Source: Paenibacillus paeoniae (GTDB lineage Bacteria; Bacillota; Bacilli; Paenibacillales; Paenibacillaceae). From it: a DNA stretch of 64,000 bases. Below, in pieces: positions 1 to 9,039 of the stretch. The notes under the pieces were generated by a model, which did not search any database, was not told where the DNA came from, and saw nothing but the letters and a program-made list of their open reading frames with translations. The position numbers and the translations under genes were made by a program. Location of the stretch: contig NZ_QUBQ01000007.1 in assembly GCF_003388735.1 (NCBI RefSeq), positions 158,036 through 222,035 of the forward strand, written 5' to 3'. The number at the start of each line of letters is the position of its first letter. The first letter of the stretch is position 1.

Positions 1-1139
1 ATGACGGCAGATTCAGATTCCTTTAATAACAAAACGGTGATTAACGTATTTAATGTTTGAAAATCATGTGAATTGGCTTGAAGAATTTTAATGCAATAAT
101 ATACAATCTCTTCTTTGTTCTGTTCTACTTTAGCTATTTTTAGCAGACGGGATAGCGGTACGATAGACCCGTAAGACGGATTGATCAGAAAGAAGCGGTC
201 TGTCTTCCTTGATAAAGCCTCAGCATTATGAAACGCTGTTAGAAGTGATTCTTTTGCCAATGAGTAATGGCCGGCGTATTCATAGAGGCTACCTTTGAAT
301 GCATGATATTCAGGATAATCCGGGTAATGGCTGAAGACTTGGTGAAGAATTTCCCAGGCATCATGTACTCTGTTAAACTTCATATAGATGGTGAACATTT
401 GACTGGCGCAATCCAAAATCCATGGGTTGTTAGGAGCAGCTTTTTTAAATGCTCTTTCATAACTGTATAATGCTTTTTTATAATCTCCCTTTGTTGCATA
501 TTCATTACCAATTGTAAAATAATCGTAGGGGATAAAGCCGCTACTTTGTTTAAGCTCTGAAAATATAGCTTGATTACGATTGTGCTTGTCTTTTTTCTGC
601 ACCGTATCTTTTAAATAGCCAGTATGGTAAACCGTGATGGGAGAAACGGTAGTTGATAGAAGGATGCCATTAGCATCAACTACTTGTTCATGTATGGGAC
701 GAAAATAATGAATGCCCTGGTTATTAGGGAATAAACGAACCATCGTGCTTTCCGTAACATTAGCATTCCGAATGGATTCGCCTACATAGCTTATAATAGA
801 GATAGAATAAACCTTATTCTGCTCAATCTGTTCGTTCTCAATAAATTTCTTGAATCGCTCACAGTCATCAGTGTTTAAATACTCATCTGCATCGAGGACA
901 AGAATCCACTTACCTGTAGCATAGCTAAGGCTTTTATTGCGAGCTGCAGAAAAGTCATTGCTCCATTTAAAATCGAAAACATGTTCAGTATATTTATAAG
1001 CGATTTCCTTCGTTAGATCTGTTGATCCAGTATCCACAATAATGATCTCATCGGCTAAGCCACTTATGCTGCTAAGACATCTATCTATTGTTTCTTCTTC
1101 ATCTTTAACAATCATACATAACGAGAGAAGTTTTTCCAC
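1..1139 (-). CDS. GT2 family glycosyltransferase with TPR tail (3' end cut by window edge)
   Basis: The reading frame is open from here to the left edge of the window, about 379 residues without a stop. The product begins MEKLLSLCMIVKDEEETIDR, the classic start of TPR-linked family 2 glycosyltransferases, with IVDTGSTD near residue 35 and the metal-binding LDADEY near residue 83. The C-terminal half is helical and TPR-like. I chose the GTG at 1139 because an AGGAG lies about 10 bases upstream; the ATG at 1148 almost touches that ribosome binding site. It follows a terminator and has a TATACT -10 candidate at 1165-1170, so it may be its own unit. Its closest relative in the window is at 21825-22895. 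Such enzymes add sugars to proteins or surface glycans in the cytoplasm; the acceptor is unknown. Confidence 0.85.
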   Translation of the reverse strand, partial: MEKLLSLCMIVKDEEETIDRCLSSISGLADEIIIVDTGSTDLTKEIAYKYTEHVFDFKWSNDFSAARNKSLSYATGKWILVLDADEYLNTDDCERFKKFIENEQIEQNKVYSISIISYVGESIRNANVTESTMVRLFPNNQGIHYFRPIHEQVVDANGILLSTTVSPITVYHTGYLKDTVQKKDKHNRNQAIFSELKQSSGFIPYDYFTIGNEYATKGDYKKALYSYERAFKKAAPNNPWILDCASQMFTIYMKFNRVHDAWEILHQVFSHYPDYPEYHAFKGSLYEYAGHYSLAKESLLTAFHNAEALSRKTDRFFLINPSYGSIVPLSRLLKIAKVEQNKEEIVYYCIKILQANSHDFQTLNTLITVLLLKESESAV

Positions 1140-1240
1140 GTGTGTCATTCTCCTGACTTAAAGTAGTATACATTTATTATCGTCATATTGGGGGAATACG
1201 TTAGCCATTAAAGGATAAGAGGGGGTGAGAATACCACCTC

Positions 1241-1288
1241 TAAAAAAGACAGCCAAACTGACTTAAAATATAAAGTCAATTTCGCTGT
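1241..1288 (-). terminator. intrinsic terminator of the heptose/glycan operon
   Basis: Read on the minus strand, ACAGC and then AAATTGACTT pair across a short AT loop with AAGTCAGTTT and GCTGT, followed by a run of six T (1242-1247). It lies directly after the stop codon of the gene ending at 1297. Confidence 0.85.
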
Positions 1289-1296
1289 GCTGTTAT

Positions 1297-2445
1297 TTAT
1301 TCTAGACCACGGGACTTCATAACCAGTGTATAGCCCTCTCGCATTGTAATTCCCCCGAAATAACGCATATGGAATTCATAAAGAGGAAAGGTTTGAATAA
1401 TATCCGAAATCTCGCTCGCATGACGGAATCCAGAGAGGAGGATAGTGGGATTGTTGTTAGCGATCATCTTAGATGCGCCACGCAGAGCCTCAATATGCCC
1501 ACTGGTCATATCCAGATGGATGATGGTAGGGAGCAGCTCATCGACCAGCATATCTAATGGGATTGTATTTGCGTGTGCTGGCTTATATTCCTCTTGATCC
1601 ATAAATCTTGTAAAGAAAATCTTTTCGTCAAAATCAGTTTCTGTCATGTCGTTTGAAAGAAGATTTGGAAAAATCAAAATTTTATAAGATTGCGTACTAT
1701 GGAAATACTCTTTCGTTTTGATTCGACCTACCCAGGTTGGCTCAAACAGATAGGCTTCTTTTAATTGTGAAATCTTGTTTAAGTAGGTATCCTTATCATC
1801 TTGAAATCCGGACCGGCAATGAATCAGAGAATCTTCGTTTCCAGCCTGAACAAGGTCATTGTTGAGGATTTCCCCGTCTAACGATTTATAACTACCAAGA
1901 ATATTACAATGGTCTAGCTTGCTTGAGAGGAAGGAATAAATAAAATCCTCGAATCGTGCTTTTGATTTGTCATCGGAGAATTTGTCCAGCGTCATTAGCA
2001 AACGCGCTTCATTCTGCTGTACATCCTCAACCCATCTTTTTGGAAGTGAGCGAGGACGAAAATCGATATTCAAGAAAAATATTTGCCGATATCCAATTGT
2101 GGACAAACGCGTTACAAAATCTTTGTAAAAGGTAGCTATTGACCAAATCGCTACCACACAAATAGCATGAGGTCCAGCCTTTTGGATTGCCTCTTCAGGC
2201 GTCAGCACGGGGATATCCATAATTGATGTACCAGCCTTGGTCGGGTCGCTATCTGTAATACAAAGGGGGAGAATTTTTTCAGCAAATAAGGACTTCAATG
2301 TATCGCTGCAAGTTGCCCCGGCCCCGTAAATAATCAAGGGAGCATCAGAAGGTATAAGCCGCTTTGCCAGCTCCTCAATTGTAATAAATCGTTTCTCAAA
2401 CGGACTCTTTCCACTTTTTATATTCGTATGTAATGCACTAGTCAT
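1297..2445 (-). CDS. FkbM-like protein with N-terminal Rossmann domain, degenerate SAM site
   Basis: 382 residues. The N-terminal part (about 20-130) is a PglD/epimerase-like nucleotide-binding fold, with IIYGAGATCSDTLKSL and then a VLTPEEA segment. The C-terminal half follows the FkbM methyltransferase pattern, but the usual motifs are altered. Where FkbM proteins have DCGAYDGDT this one has HCRSGFQDDKDT, and where they have KMDVEGSE it has HLDMTSGH, followed by a well-kept IEALRGA. It may therefore have lost methyl transfer or changed function. It shares its two-domain layout with the decayed gene at 13100-14133. Its ATG overlaps the upstream gene's stop by four bases (ATGA), so the two are translationally coupled. 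It is the last gene of the operon. Confidence 0.6.
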   Translation of the reverse strand: MTSALHTNIKSGKSPFEKRFITIEELAKRLIPSDAPLIIYGAGATCSDTLKSLFAEKILPLCITDSDPTKAGTSIMDIPVLTPEEAIQKAGPHAICVVAIWSIATFYKDFVTRLSTIGYRQIFFLNIDFRPRSLPKRWVEDVQQNEARLLMTLDKFSDDKSKARFEDFIYSFLSSKLDHCNILGSYKSLDGEILNNDLVQAGNEDSLIHCRSGFQDDKDTYLNKISQLKEAYLFEPTWVGRIKTKEYFHSTQSYKILIFPNLLSNDMTETDFDEKIFFTRFMDQEEYKPAHANTIPLDMLVDELLPTIIHLDMTSGHIEALRGASKMIANNNPTILLSGFRHASEISDIIQTFPLYEFHMRYFGGITMREGYTLVMKSRGLE

Positions 2446-3896
2446 AGCATTGGCTCCTTATCTATTGTTCCATTAACAAGTAAAGGACAATACTGATGAA
2501 TGAATGGAGCTTCTTCCTCAATAAATTTATTGATCATCGCGGACGAGATTCGCTCGCTGCTTTTGCCGTCCATCGGGCCCAGATAATATTTATCAGTTTC
2601 GGTGACGGGGCGCATCATTGCTGAGTAGTTGCAAATTAAAGCCTCAACAAATGGGTAAGCTTCTTCCAGTCCTGAGGCTAGATTTGTCTGGGACCAGAAT
2701 GCAATATTGAGTTCGTCTTCCTGCGCGTCGAAAATTAATGCAGGACGTTGGGATGGGAGGTATTGACGATAAAGCGAGCTGTAATCGCCAATATACGCAT
2801 CAGCAAATGATAATGCAGGATAGCTGTCCGGATTCTGATCCAAGAAAACCCTCGCATTTAATTCCGCAAAGAAAGGCTGAAACTCAGGCAAATAACATAA
2901 TGGATGTGGTCTTAATATTATGATAATGGAACAGTATCGGTCACAGAGGTCGGAAATAACCTGTAAAACCTTTGATATTTTTTTTCTAGTTTCTGCTCTA
3001 TTTATTGATGTATCGTCATTAGTCTTTGGGTTGATATTCCACAAAATAACTGTCCTACTCTCATCCGGTTTTGCCCATTCCTCGGGAATCGCAACTGTGC
3101 TATCACCCGAGTAGATTCCATAAGATAGATCTATAAGTGGGTGACCAGTAACGATATCTTGTTGACCCCAAGAAATGCTATTACGAGAGAATTCAGAAGT
3201 CCTGAATTGAAGCCAAGTATATGGGGTTATCGTATATTGGCTGTTGTATCGTATTAGATCGTCCGGATTAAATGTATATTCTAAAAACATAGTCCGATTA
3301 ATAATTGATGTTAGAGTTGACTGTTGTAAATGTAAAGGCTTTGTGAATACATGATTATGGTACGAAAAAAACAGCATATCAGGCAATATATGAAAAACTT
3401 CGTATTCATAGTACGGGATATAATCTATGCAGGAGGACTTTAAATATTCGACTAATTGCGCATGCTGTCCGCTAGAGTGATAAATATCCATGGGATAGTA
3501 ATCTGTAGCTACGATACGCAATTCAACAAAGTCATATTTTTTTAATTGTTCATAGACAAGTAAACAGTAAACTGCAGACACAGGTCTGGCAAAAAGCAAA
3601 TCAATTCTTATCTTTACAGGTATGTCACGTTTTATAGTAATTAATAGCTGCTCGACATAGCCAATCAAATATGATGATGATACTGTGTCGAGAAAGCCCA
3701 GGATTTTGTTCAAGCACTTCAGAAGTTGTGCTTTCGCAATAGAATCCTGCATCTCGTCTTCAGAAATTTTATGGTGTAGGTCTGCCAGTATTCCTTTGAT
3801 CCAAAGTCTCGTAACGCTGTTTAATTGCTCATTTTCAAGCATTGCTATGATCGACTGACATTCCTGAATTGCTACCTTATACCAACGATAGTGCAT
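2442..3896 (-). CDS. TagF/TagB-like CDP-glycerol glycerophosphotransferase family protein
   Basis: 484 residues. The C-terminal half carries the family's glycosyltransferase-B-like signatures: IIILRPHPL roughly two thirds along, then SFADAYIGDYSS some 35 residues later, and TNLASGLEEAYPF near the end. The N-terminal 100 residues are helical and unassigned. Enzymes of this family move glycerol-phosphate or a related alditol phosphate from a CDP carrier to a polymer or glycan at the inner face of the membrane. The same two motifs occur in the protein at 14182-16722. With the LicC-like nucleotidyltransferase of this operon it suggests a phospho-decorated glycan, but no tagD is present, so the donor is unknown. 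Confidence 0.7.
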   Translation of the reverse strand: MHYRWYKVAIQECQSIIAMLENEQLNSVTRLWIKGILADLHHKISEDEMQDSIAKAQLLKCLNKILGFLDTVSSSYLIGYVEQLLITIKRDIPVKIRIDLLFARPVSAVYCLLVYEQLKKYDFVELRIVATDYYPMDIYHSSGQHAQLVEYLKSSCIDYIPYYEYEVFHILPDMLFFSYHNHVFTKPLHLQQSTLTSIINRTMFLEYTFNPDDLIRYNSQYTITPYTWLQFRTSEFSRNSISWGQQDIVTGHPLIDLSYGIYSGDSTVAIPEEWAKPDESRTVILWNINPKTNDDTSINRAETRKKISKVLQVISDLCDRYCSIIIILRPHPLCYLPEFQPFFAELNARVFLDQNPDSYPALSFADAYIGDYSSLYRQYLPSQRPALIFDAQEDELNIAFWSQTNLASGLEEAYPFVEALICNYSAMMRPVTETDKYYLGPMDGKSSERISSAMINKFIEEEAPFIHQYCPLLVNGTIDKEPML

Positions 3897-3920
3897 GCTC
3901 GTTCCCTCATTTTAAATTAT

Positions 3921-4643
3921 TTAAGCCATATCATATCCGCCATCGATCGGAATTACTGCCCCATTAATATAGCCATTGTTTAAAACGCTGAAACAGAAAT
4001 CCGCTATTTCTTTGGGCTGGGCAAATCGATGAAGTGCGATTTTATTTTCAATTCGCTGTCTATGATCCGGGGCTTTACCTGCTTGTGCGGGAGTTTCTAC
4101 AAACCCTGGGCAAACAGCATTGATCCTTACCTTCTTTGACTCATAAATTTTAACCATGCTGCGACAGAGCATATGAAGGGCCGCCTTTGAAACGCCATAG
4201 CTTACTGAGATGGCATGTGGGTAAATGCCCATCACCGCACCAATACAGACAACAGAACCGCTCTCCGCCATGTGATCATATAAGCGCTGCATTAAGAAGA
4301 AGGGCATATTTACATTCATGTCCATCACATGCTGCCATTGCTCGGGTGTGACTTGGAGAAAATCGGTTTTATCTGTCACATAGCTGTTAAGAATGAGATA
4401 GTCCAATTGCGGGCATAGCTTTGAAACAGCTTCACCTACAATATTTACTCCCTCTAATTTGGACATATCTGCCTTGATCATGGCATAATTGCTGCTGACG
4501 GTGGAAAGTATCTTTTTTGCCGCTTGAGCGTTTTCCTCACTATGAGCGAAGTTTACAAACACAAAGCAGCCTTCCTCTAATAGCCTCTTGGCAATAGCAA
4601 GTCCAATTCCGGCGGTTGATCCTGTAACTAGTGCATACTTCAC
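3921..4643 (-). CDS. SDR-family oxidoreductase with atypical active site
   Basis: 240 residues, normal for a classical short-chain dehydrogenase/reductase. The NAD(P)-binding motif TGSTAGIG is at residues 7-14 and the YxxxK pair at Tyr149 and Lys153. Two canonical features are missing. The NNAG segment is replaced by LNSYVT, and the catalytic serine expected 13 residues before Tyr149 is Ala136 (context CIGAVMG). It may reduce or oxidise a sugar intermediate of this glycan operon, but the missing serine makes activity doubtful. It sits three bases downstream of the GT2 gene at 4647-5705, clearly in the same operon. Confidence 0.75.
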   Translation of the reverse strand: MKYALVTGSTAGIGLAIAKRLLEEGCFVFVNFAHSEENAQAAKKILSTVSSNYAMIKADMSKLEGVNIVGEAVSKLCPQLDYLILNSYVTDKTDFLQVTPEQWQHVMDMNVNMPFFLMQRLYDHMAESGSVVCIGAVMGIYPHAISVSYGVSKAALHMLCRSMVKIYESKKVRINAVCPGFVETPAQAGKAPDHRQRIENKIALHRFAQPKEIADFCFSVLNNGYINGAVIPIDGGYDMA

Positions 4644-4646
4644 AAG

Positions 4647-5705
4647 TCAGCCCTTCTTTTCAATAACATTTTTATAGTATAGCTGCCATTCAAGCAGCTT
4701 GTCTTTTCCCATGGAGACGGATTCAGCAAATCTTTTGAAATTATTTAAAGCAGACGCATCCATATGTGACTGTATAGCAAATTCACTTAGTATATTTGGC
4801 TGCAAGGCAATTTCAATGTAAGGCTGCATTTCAAGATTTGATATTAATTGAGCAACGAAATCACAGGCCTCTTCCAAAGTGCGGTTTTTAATTTTATACA
4901 TGAATAATGCATTGGTAACCATTCTTAGTGAAGCGATGGCAATAAGGTTATCGCCTTCAGAAATACGACCCGCACATTTGTTGAAAGCATCCCAACGCAA
5001 CTGAAAATCTTGCTGAAGTTGTTTTGTGTCTATCGAATACATTTGAGAGCTTTGGCGATTATAGTAGATATAATAGGCCTTCTCTGTAGAACCAGCGGAC
5101 ACGGCTAGCGAAAAACAATTCGCATTAAAAACGGAGTCTTCGCCAATTATTATTTTTTCATTAAAAAACAATTCATGCTGATCCAGAAACGACTTGCGAT
5201 ATAATTTATTCCAAACAAAGTAGGCCTGATTCGACAATACCCACTTATACATAAAATCCTGTCGCGAGGTTTGCGGAATACGTGTAATCTCATTAGGATA
5301 CAGCATGTGGACTTGCAATGCCTTTGCATCAGCATTGTCTCTCCATATACCGCTTACTGCGATATCGAGTGAATGAGTAGAAGCAAAGGAATATAGGTCA
5401 GCAAACATCTCTGGCATTACATAGTCATCGGAATCGACGAATCCGATATATTCACCCGTCGCATGACGTAGACCAATATTACGAACCGCACTAGCCCCTT
5501 GAACGTTGGAATGCAGCAATTTCATTCGACTATCTTTTTCACAATAGGCTTCTGCAATTTTACAGCTTTCTTGACTAGATTTTCTGTCTATTACAAGAAG
5601 AATTTCCGCATGAACAAGTGTTTGTCTAGACAGAGAATCAAGACAGCGGGGTAGGTAGCGTTCTGTATTATATATAGGCACAATAATGCTTACGTAAGGT
5701 GTCAT
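4647..5705 (-). CDS. GT2 family glycosyltransferase
   Basis: 352 residues from the chosen ATG. The N-terminal GT-A domain shows YVSIIVPIYNTERYLPRCLDS and the metal-binding VDSDDY near residue 95; the rest is the variable acceptor region. An in-frame ATG at 5714 exists, but it overlaps the AGAGG ribosome binding site. The ATG at 5705 lies nine bases after it and gives the usual four-base ATGA overlap with the preceding gene, so I place the start there. It transfers a sugar from a nucleotide donor to a growing glycan or protein in the cytoplasm; the specificity cannot be read from the sequence. Confidence 0.85.
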   Translation of the reverse strand: MTPYVSIIVPIYNTERYLPRCLDSLSRQTLVHAEILLVIDRKSSQESCKIAEAYCEKDSRMKLLHSNVQGASAVRNIGLRHATGEYIGFVDSDDYVMPEMFADLYSFASTHSLDIAVSGIWRDNADAKALQVHMLYPNEITRIPQTSRQDFMYKWVLSNQAYFVWNKLYRKSFLDQHELFFNEKIIIGEDSVFNANCFSLAVSAGSTEKAYYIYYNRQSSQMYSIDTKQLQQDFQLRWDAFNKCAGRISEGDNLIAIASLRMVTNALFMYKIKNRTLEEACDFVAQLISNLEMQPYIEIALQPNILSEFAIQSHMDASALNNFKRFAESVSMGKDKLLEWQLYYKNVIEKKG

Positions 5706-6742
5706 GAAAACCATCCTCTGTCAAGCGCAATCTTCTCTTTGTTCAAGCATAAATCAATGAGTTCATGAAATAGCTGCTCCTGTGCTGCATCAATGTTATG
5801 AATCCGACAATAGCTGTTTAAATACCCTTCCTTCAAGCAAAGAGATAAGTAATGCTCAACTTTATCTCCAGATAGGAAGCTCGTTATAGATTCCTGCAGC
5901 TTATCAGCCGAAACCTCGGCCAATTGTCCGTAAAAAACAATGCTCCTGATTCTGGTAAAGGCATAAATTCCAAGTATAGGTTTTTCATAGCCCTTCCCGA
6001 CAGACTGCAGATATTTTCTGGCAGAGTCGAAGACGGTATAAAAAATCTCCCCATGATTGGCAAGTCGCGCACCTTGGCGTACAGCAGAGTCGTCTCTTTG
6101 AATATAGTTGTATAAAGACTTTCCAATATGTGATATTCTCGGCATATAACAATTCAGCATAAGATTAAACAAGTGATCTTCACTGTATCTCGTATCTGCG
6201 AAGCGTATGCCAGTATCGCGGATAAATTGTCTTCGATATAAGCGAGACCATAAATAGTTGTTTGGTTTGGGAGCGGCACTATACTGGAAATAATAATTTG
6301 CAAAGTTGTCGTCTGTAAGTATAAACGTATCATTCTCCAGACATGAGAATGACGGTATATCATGATCAGGATAAATCATATTAAAATCACAAACCACAAT
6401 ATCAGCATTCTCAGTTATTGCTACGGAATACATAGTTTCCAGCATATCCGGCTCTAAAGTATCGTCTGTGTCAGCAAAAGCAATATACGGTGACCTGGCC
6501 ATGTCCAGGCCATAGTTCCTGCCTATGCCAGGCGGGGCAAAGGCATGCTTTACATAACGAAATCTATCGTCACTTCTTGCATACGATTGAGCAATTTCGG
6601 CGGTGTTGTCTGTTGATTCAGAATCTGCAATAATGACCTCGAACTCAGTAAATGTTTGTTTCTTAATGGAGTCCAGGCAACGTTCCAAATATTGCTCTGC
6701 ATTCCATGCCGGGATCACAATGCTGATTTTTGGCGTTATCAT
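5702..6742 (-). CDS. GT2 family glycosyltransferase
   Basis: 346 residues. It begins with KISIVIPAWNAEQYLERCLDS and has ADTDDT near residue 95 as the DxD-type metal site, preceded by the APPGIGRNYG segment that contacts the donor in family 2 enzymes. It overlaps the genes on both sides by four bases, so translation is coupled from the nucleotidyltransferase gene through to the next glycosyltransferase. It is a likely partner of the neighbouring GT2 in building an oligosaccharide; donor and acceptor are unknown. Confidence 0.85.
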   Translation of the reverse strand: MITPKISIVIPAWNAEQYLERCLDSIKKQTFTEFEVIIADSESTDNTAEIAQSYARSDDRFRYVKHAFAPPGIGRNYGLDMARSPYIAFADTDDTLEPDMLETMYSVAITENADIVVCDFNMIYPDHDIPSFSCLENDTFILTDDNFANYYFQYSAAPKPNNYLWSRLYRRQFIRDTGIRFADTRYSEDHLFNLMLNCYMPRISHIGKSLYNYIQRDDSAVRQGARLANHGEIFYTVFDSARKYLQSVGKGYEKPILGIYAFTRIRSIVFYGQLAEVSADKLQESITSFLSGDKVEHYLSLCLKEGYLNSYCRIHNIDAAQEQLFHELIDLCLNKEKIALDRGWFS

Positions 6743-7452
6743 TTCACTAGTTTCCTTTCCCTGTATTCTAAAATACGTTGATAGTCCTCAATGTAATCAA
6801 TTTCTGCCCAGAAGTGACCCGAAATATCACTTGTCCAAATGTTGCGAGCCGGTATCATATTATAAAGGATTTGTTCCCACCAGGCGTTATGGCGCTGAGC
6901 TTCTATCATATATTCTAATTCTGACTTAAATTCACGTATAAATGGGCCTTGAATTTTTGCAAGTCCAACATATTCGCAATTAGCTATATTTTTATCTAAG
7001 CCTTTGCCAAATTCACGTACCGCACCATTCTCAACACGAAAGAGATAGTCACCTTGTTCAACTCTGCTAGAGTCACAAAGCATAACACAGTCACGCGGGT
7101 CTTCTAATAAAAGAGGGAGGAGGTTTTTCTCCCAAAAAACGTCTGCATTGCCCAGAATAATGGAGTCTCCATGTAACTGCTCCTTAGCAAACCATAGAGA
7201 GGACAGGCTGTTGGTTACCAAATAGAAATAATTTACATGATAATTTACAGGCAGTCCTTTAAGAGCATTAATTATTAGTTCTTTATTGTATCCGACAACA
7301 ATATGCACTTCGATTCCATGATCCAGCAGCATCTGAACCGTATGACGAATTAATGTTGTACCGCCAATATCTAAAGTGCATTTGCAGTTTCCATCAATTT
7401 CTCTGCTGATTCTTGTACCGCGGCCTGCAGCCATCAGGATTGCTTTTGTCAT
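6739..7452 (-). CDS. LicC-like nucleotidyltransferase (CDP-alcohol or NDP-sugar synthesis)
   Basis: 237 residues with the NTP-transferase signature AILMAAGRGTRI at the N-terminus and GNADVFW near residue 100 as the metal site. The short length and the tail with FWAEIDYIEDYQRI match the LicC/PntC group, which makes CDP-choline or CDP-aminoethylphosphonate from CTP. Sugar-nucleotide pyrophosphorylases are an alternative. As the operon and its neighbourhood hold two TagF-like phosphotransferases, it could make the activated phospho-alcohol they use. That link is inference only. Confidence 0.75.
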   Translation of the reverse strand: MTKAILMAAGRGTRISREIDGNCKCTLDIGGTTLIRHTVQMLLDHGIEVHIVVGYNKELIINALKGLPVNYHVNYFYLVTNSLSSLWFAKEQLHGDSIILGNADVFWEKNLLPLLLEDPRDCVMLCDSSRVEQGDYLFRVENGAVREFGKGLDKNIANCEYVGLAKIQGPFIREFKSELEYMIEAQRHNAWWEQILYNMIPARNIWTSDISGHFWAEIDYIEDYQRILEYRERKLVK

Positions 7453-7464
7453 AAGAGTCGCTCC

Positions 7465-9000
7465 CTAAAGAAAATATTCGACAAAATCTTTTTGCAATGT
7501 ATATCCATACCGCTGCAACCTACTGGTAACCTCCGGAAAGTGCCTGTCCATTGAAACAAGAATATAATATAAATCGGATTGTCCATCTAATTCGTCAATA
7601 CTCATTGCTTGAGGAGCATCAAGTCTTATACCAAGCTCCTGCATGCGCTGGTCAACAATGCGATATGTATCAAACTCTTGATTTTGTAAAGTATGCTCCA
7701 ATAATTGTCCATTCCAGCCGTATCCCCAAATGACAGGAGTTCGGCCCTTTACATTTACCTGAAATACGACTGCAGCTTCGTTTGTATCAGGCGGCAGTAA
7801 GGACGATAAATCATCGCGCCCCAACCGACGTCTAAATATTTTAAGCGCATCTCCATAAGTGAAGGAATCCTTTTCTTTCCCCTGCAGCAGATGCAATTCC
7901 TCTTCATCAAGCGTTTGATAGAGCGCAGCCAGATTTTTTTGCTCAAGCTGAATACTTTGTACAACCGCAAGGCTTTGATTGTTTTGATTTTTTTCTTTAA
8001 GATTCGTAATGGAAAGATTAGTTCCTTCTCTACGATACAACAGAAGAGCTTCCGCCAAATTCGCAGTTTTTAATGAGAAAGCGACGCGAGCAAATAATTC
8101 GGTATCTTCAGCAAGAACGTCTTCATTATACCAGAGACTATTCTTCATAAATTTCGCTTTACGCCACATCACTGTAGGATGAAGAAAATTGCAATATTTT
8201 AACGACCGGCATTGGAGCTCTTTATGCTCTAGTGGAAAAGGACTGTAGTTCCAATTGTTCGTCGTTCCAAAAGCACGGTATTGAGTTCCGCAAAAATCGA
8301 TATCCGGGTTCATCAGGAAAAACTCTATTTGTTTCATAAATCGTTCTGGATGGGCAATGTCATCTGAATCCATCCGGGCAATAAACTCGCCTCTAGCTTG
8401 CTTGATTCCGATATTTAGAGAGGCCCCCAGGCGAATTTTCGCAGTTTCTTGAACAACTATCGTGCGTTTGTCGTTAAAAATAGATAGTATACAATCCAGG
8501 GGATCATCATTCTGATATCCATTCACAATAATCAGCTCAAAGTCCTGGTATGTCTGCTCGTAAAGGGATCGCAAAGCTTCCCATAGGTACTGCTGCGCCC
8601 GATGGACGGGAAGTATGACACTAACGACAGGAGTAATGGATACTGGTTCTGTTCCTTTAACAAGCAACTCCTTTGCCTGAAAAAAGCTTAGCTCAATTAA
8701 ATCTTTCAACCTTACCGAATCATTGGCTCCCGGGAACAGATGATGCTCATCAAAAAAATGATGAATGTCTTTTGTAACACTTACCCATATCTCATGGAGC
8801 ATAGAATACGCTTGCGCCGATGGCATTTTATTCACTAATGTCAGGAAGCTTCGTTTGAGTAAATAATCAAATTCCTGATATGCTTGAAGAATATCAGCGA
8901 ATGCGTATCTATCCCAGTGTCCGGTCATATTTTGAATAAGCACAAGTAGCTGCTCGTCGTTCTCAGAAGATGCGCATTCATTTTGACTAAGCCGTTTCAA
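7465..9000 (-). CDS. Three-part protein: helical domain, GT2 glycosyltransferase, Rossmann-like tail
   Basis: 511 residues, far longer than a bare GT2. The first 120 residues are helical with no recognised motif. The GT2 domain follows (about 125-340), with VVSVILPVHRAQQYL, then ARMDSDDIAHPERF as the metal site. The last 100 residues contain VIWGYGWNGQLLEHTL and look like the nucleotide-binding module also found at the start of the proteins at 1297-2445 and 16735-17652. An AGGAGG ribosome binding site precedes the start. It is a likely glycosyltransferase of the same glycan; the role of the tail is unknown. Confidence 0.8.
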   Translation of the reverse strand: MKRLSQNECASSENDEQLLVLIQNMTGHWDRYAFADILQAYQEFDYLLKRSFLTLVNKMPSAQAYSMLHEIWVSVTKDIHHFFDEHHLFPGANDSVRLKDLIELSFFQAKELLVKGTEPVSITPVVSVILPVHRAQQYLWEALRSLYEQTYQDFELIIVNGYQNDDPLDCILSIFNDKRTIVVQETAKIRLGASLNIGIKQARGEFIARMDSDDIAHPERFMKQIEFFLMNPDIDFCGTQYRAFGTTNNWNYSPFPLEHKELQCRSLKYCNFLHPTVMWRKAKFMKNSLWYNEDVLAEDTELFARVAFSLKTANLAEALLLYRREGTNLSITNLKEKNQNNQSLAVVQSIQLEQKNLAALYQTLDEEELHLLQGKEKDSFTYGDALKIFRRRLGRDDLSSLLPPDTNEAAVVFQVNVKGRTPVIWGYGWNGQLLEHTLQNQEFDTYRIVDQRMQELGIRLDAPQAMSIDELDGQSDLYYILVSMDRHFPEVTSRLQRYGYTLQKDFVEYFL

Positions 9001-9039
9001 ACAAAGACCTCCTCGATTAAGGTATACCTGGTAGTTTAA

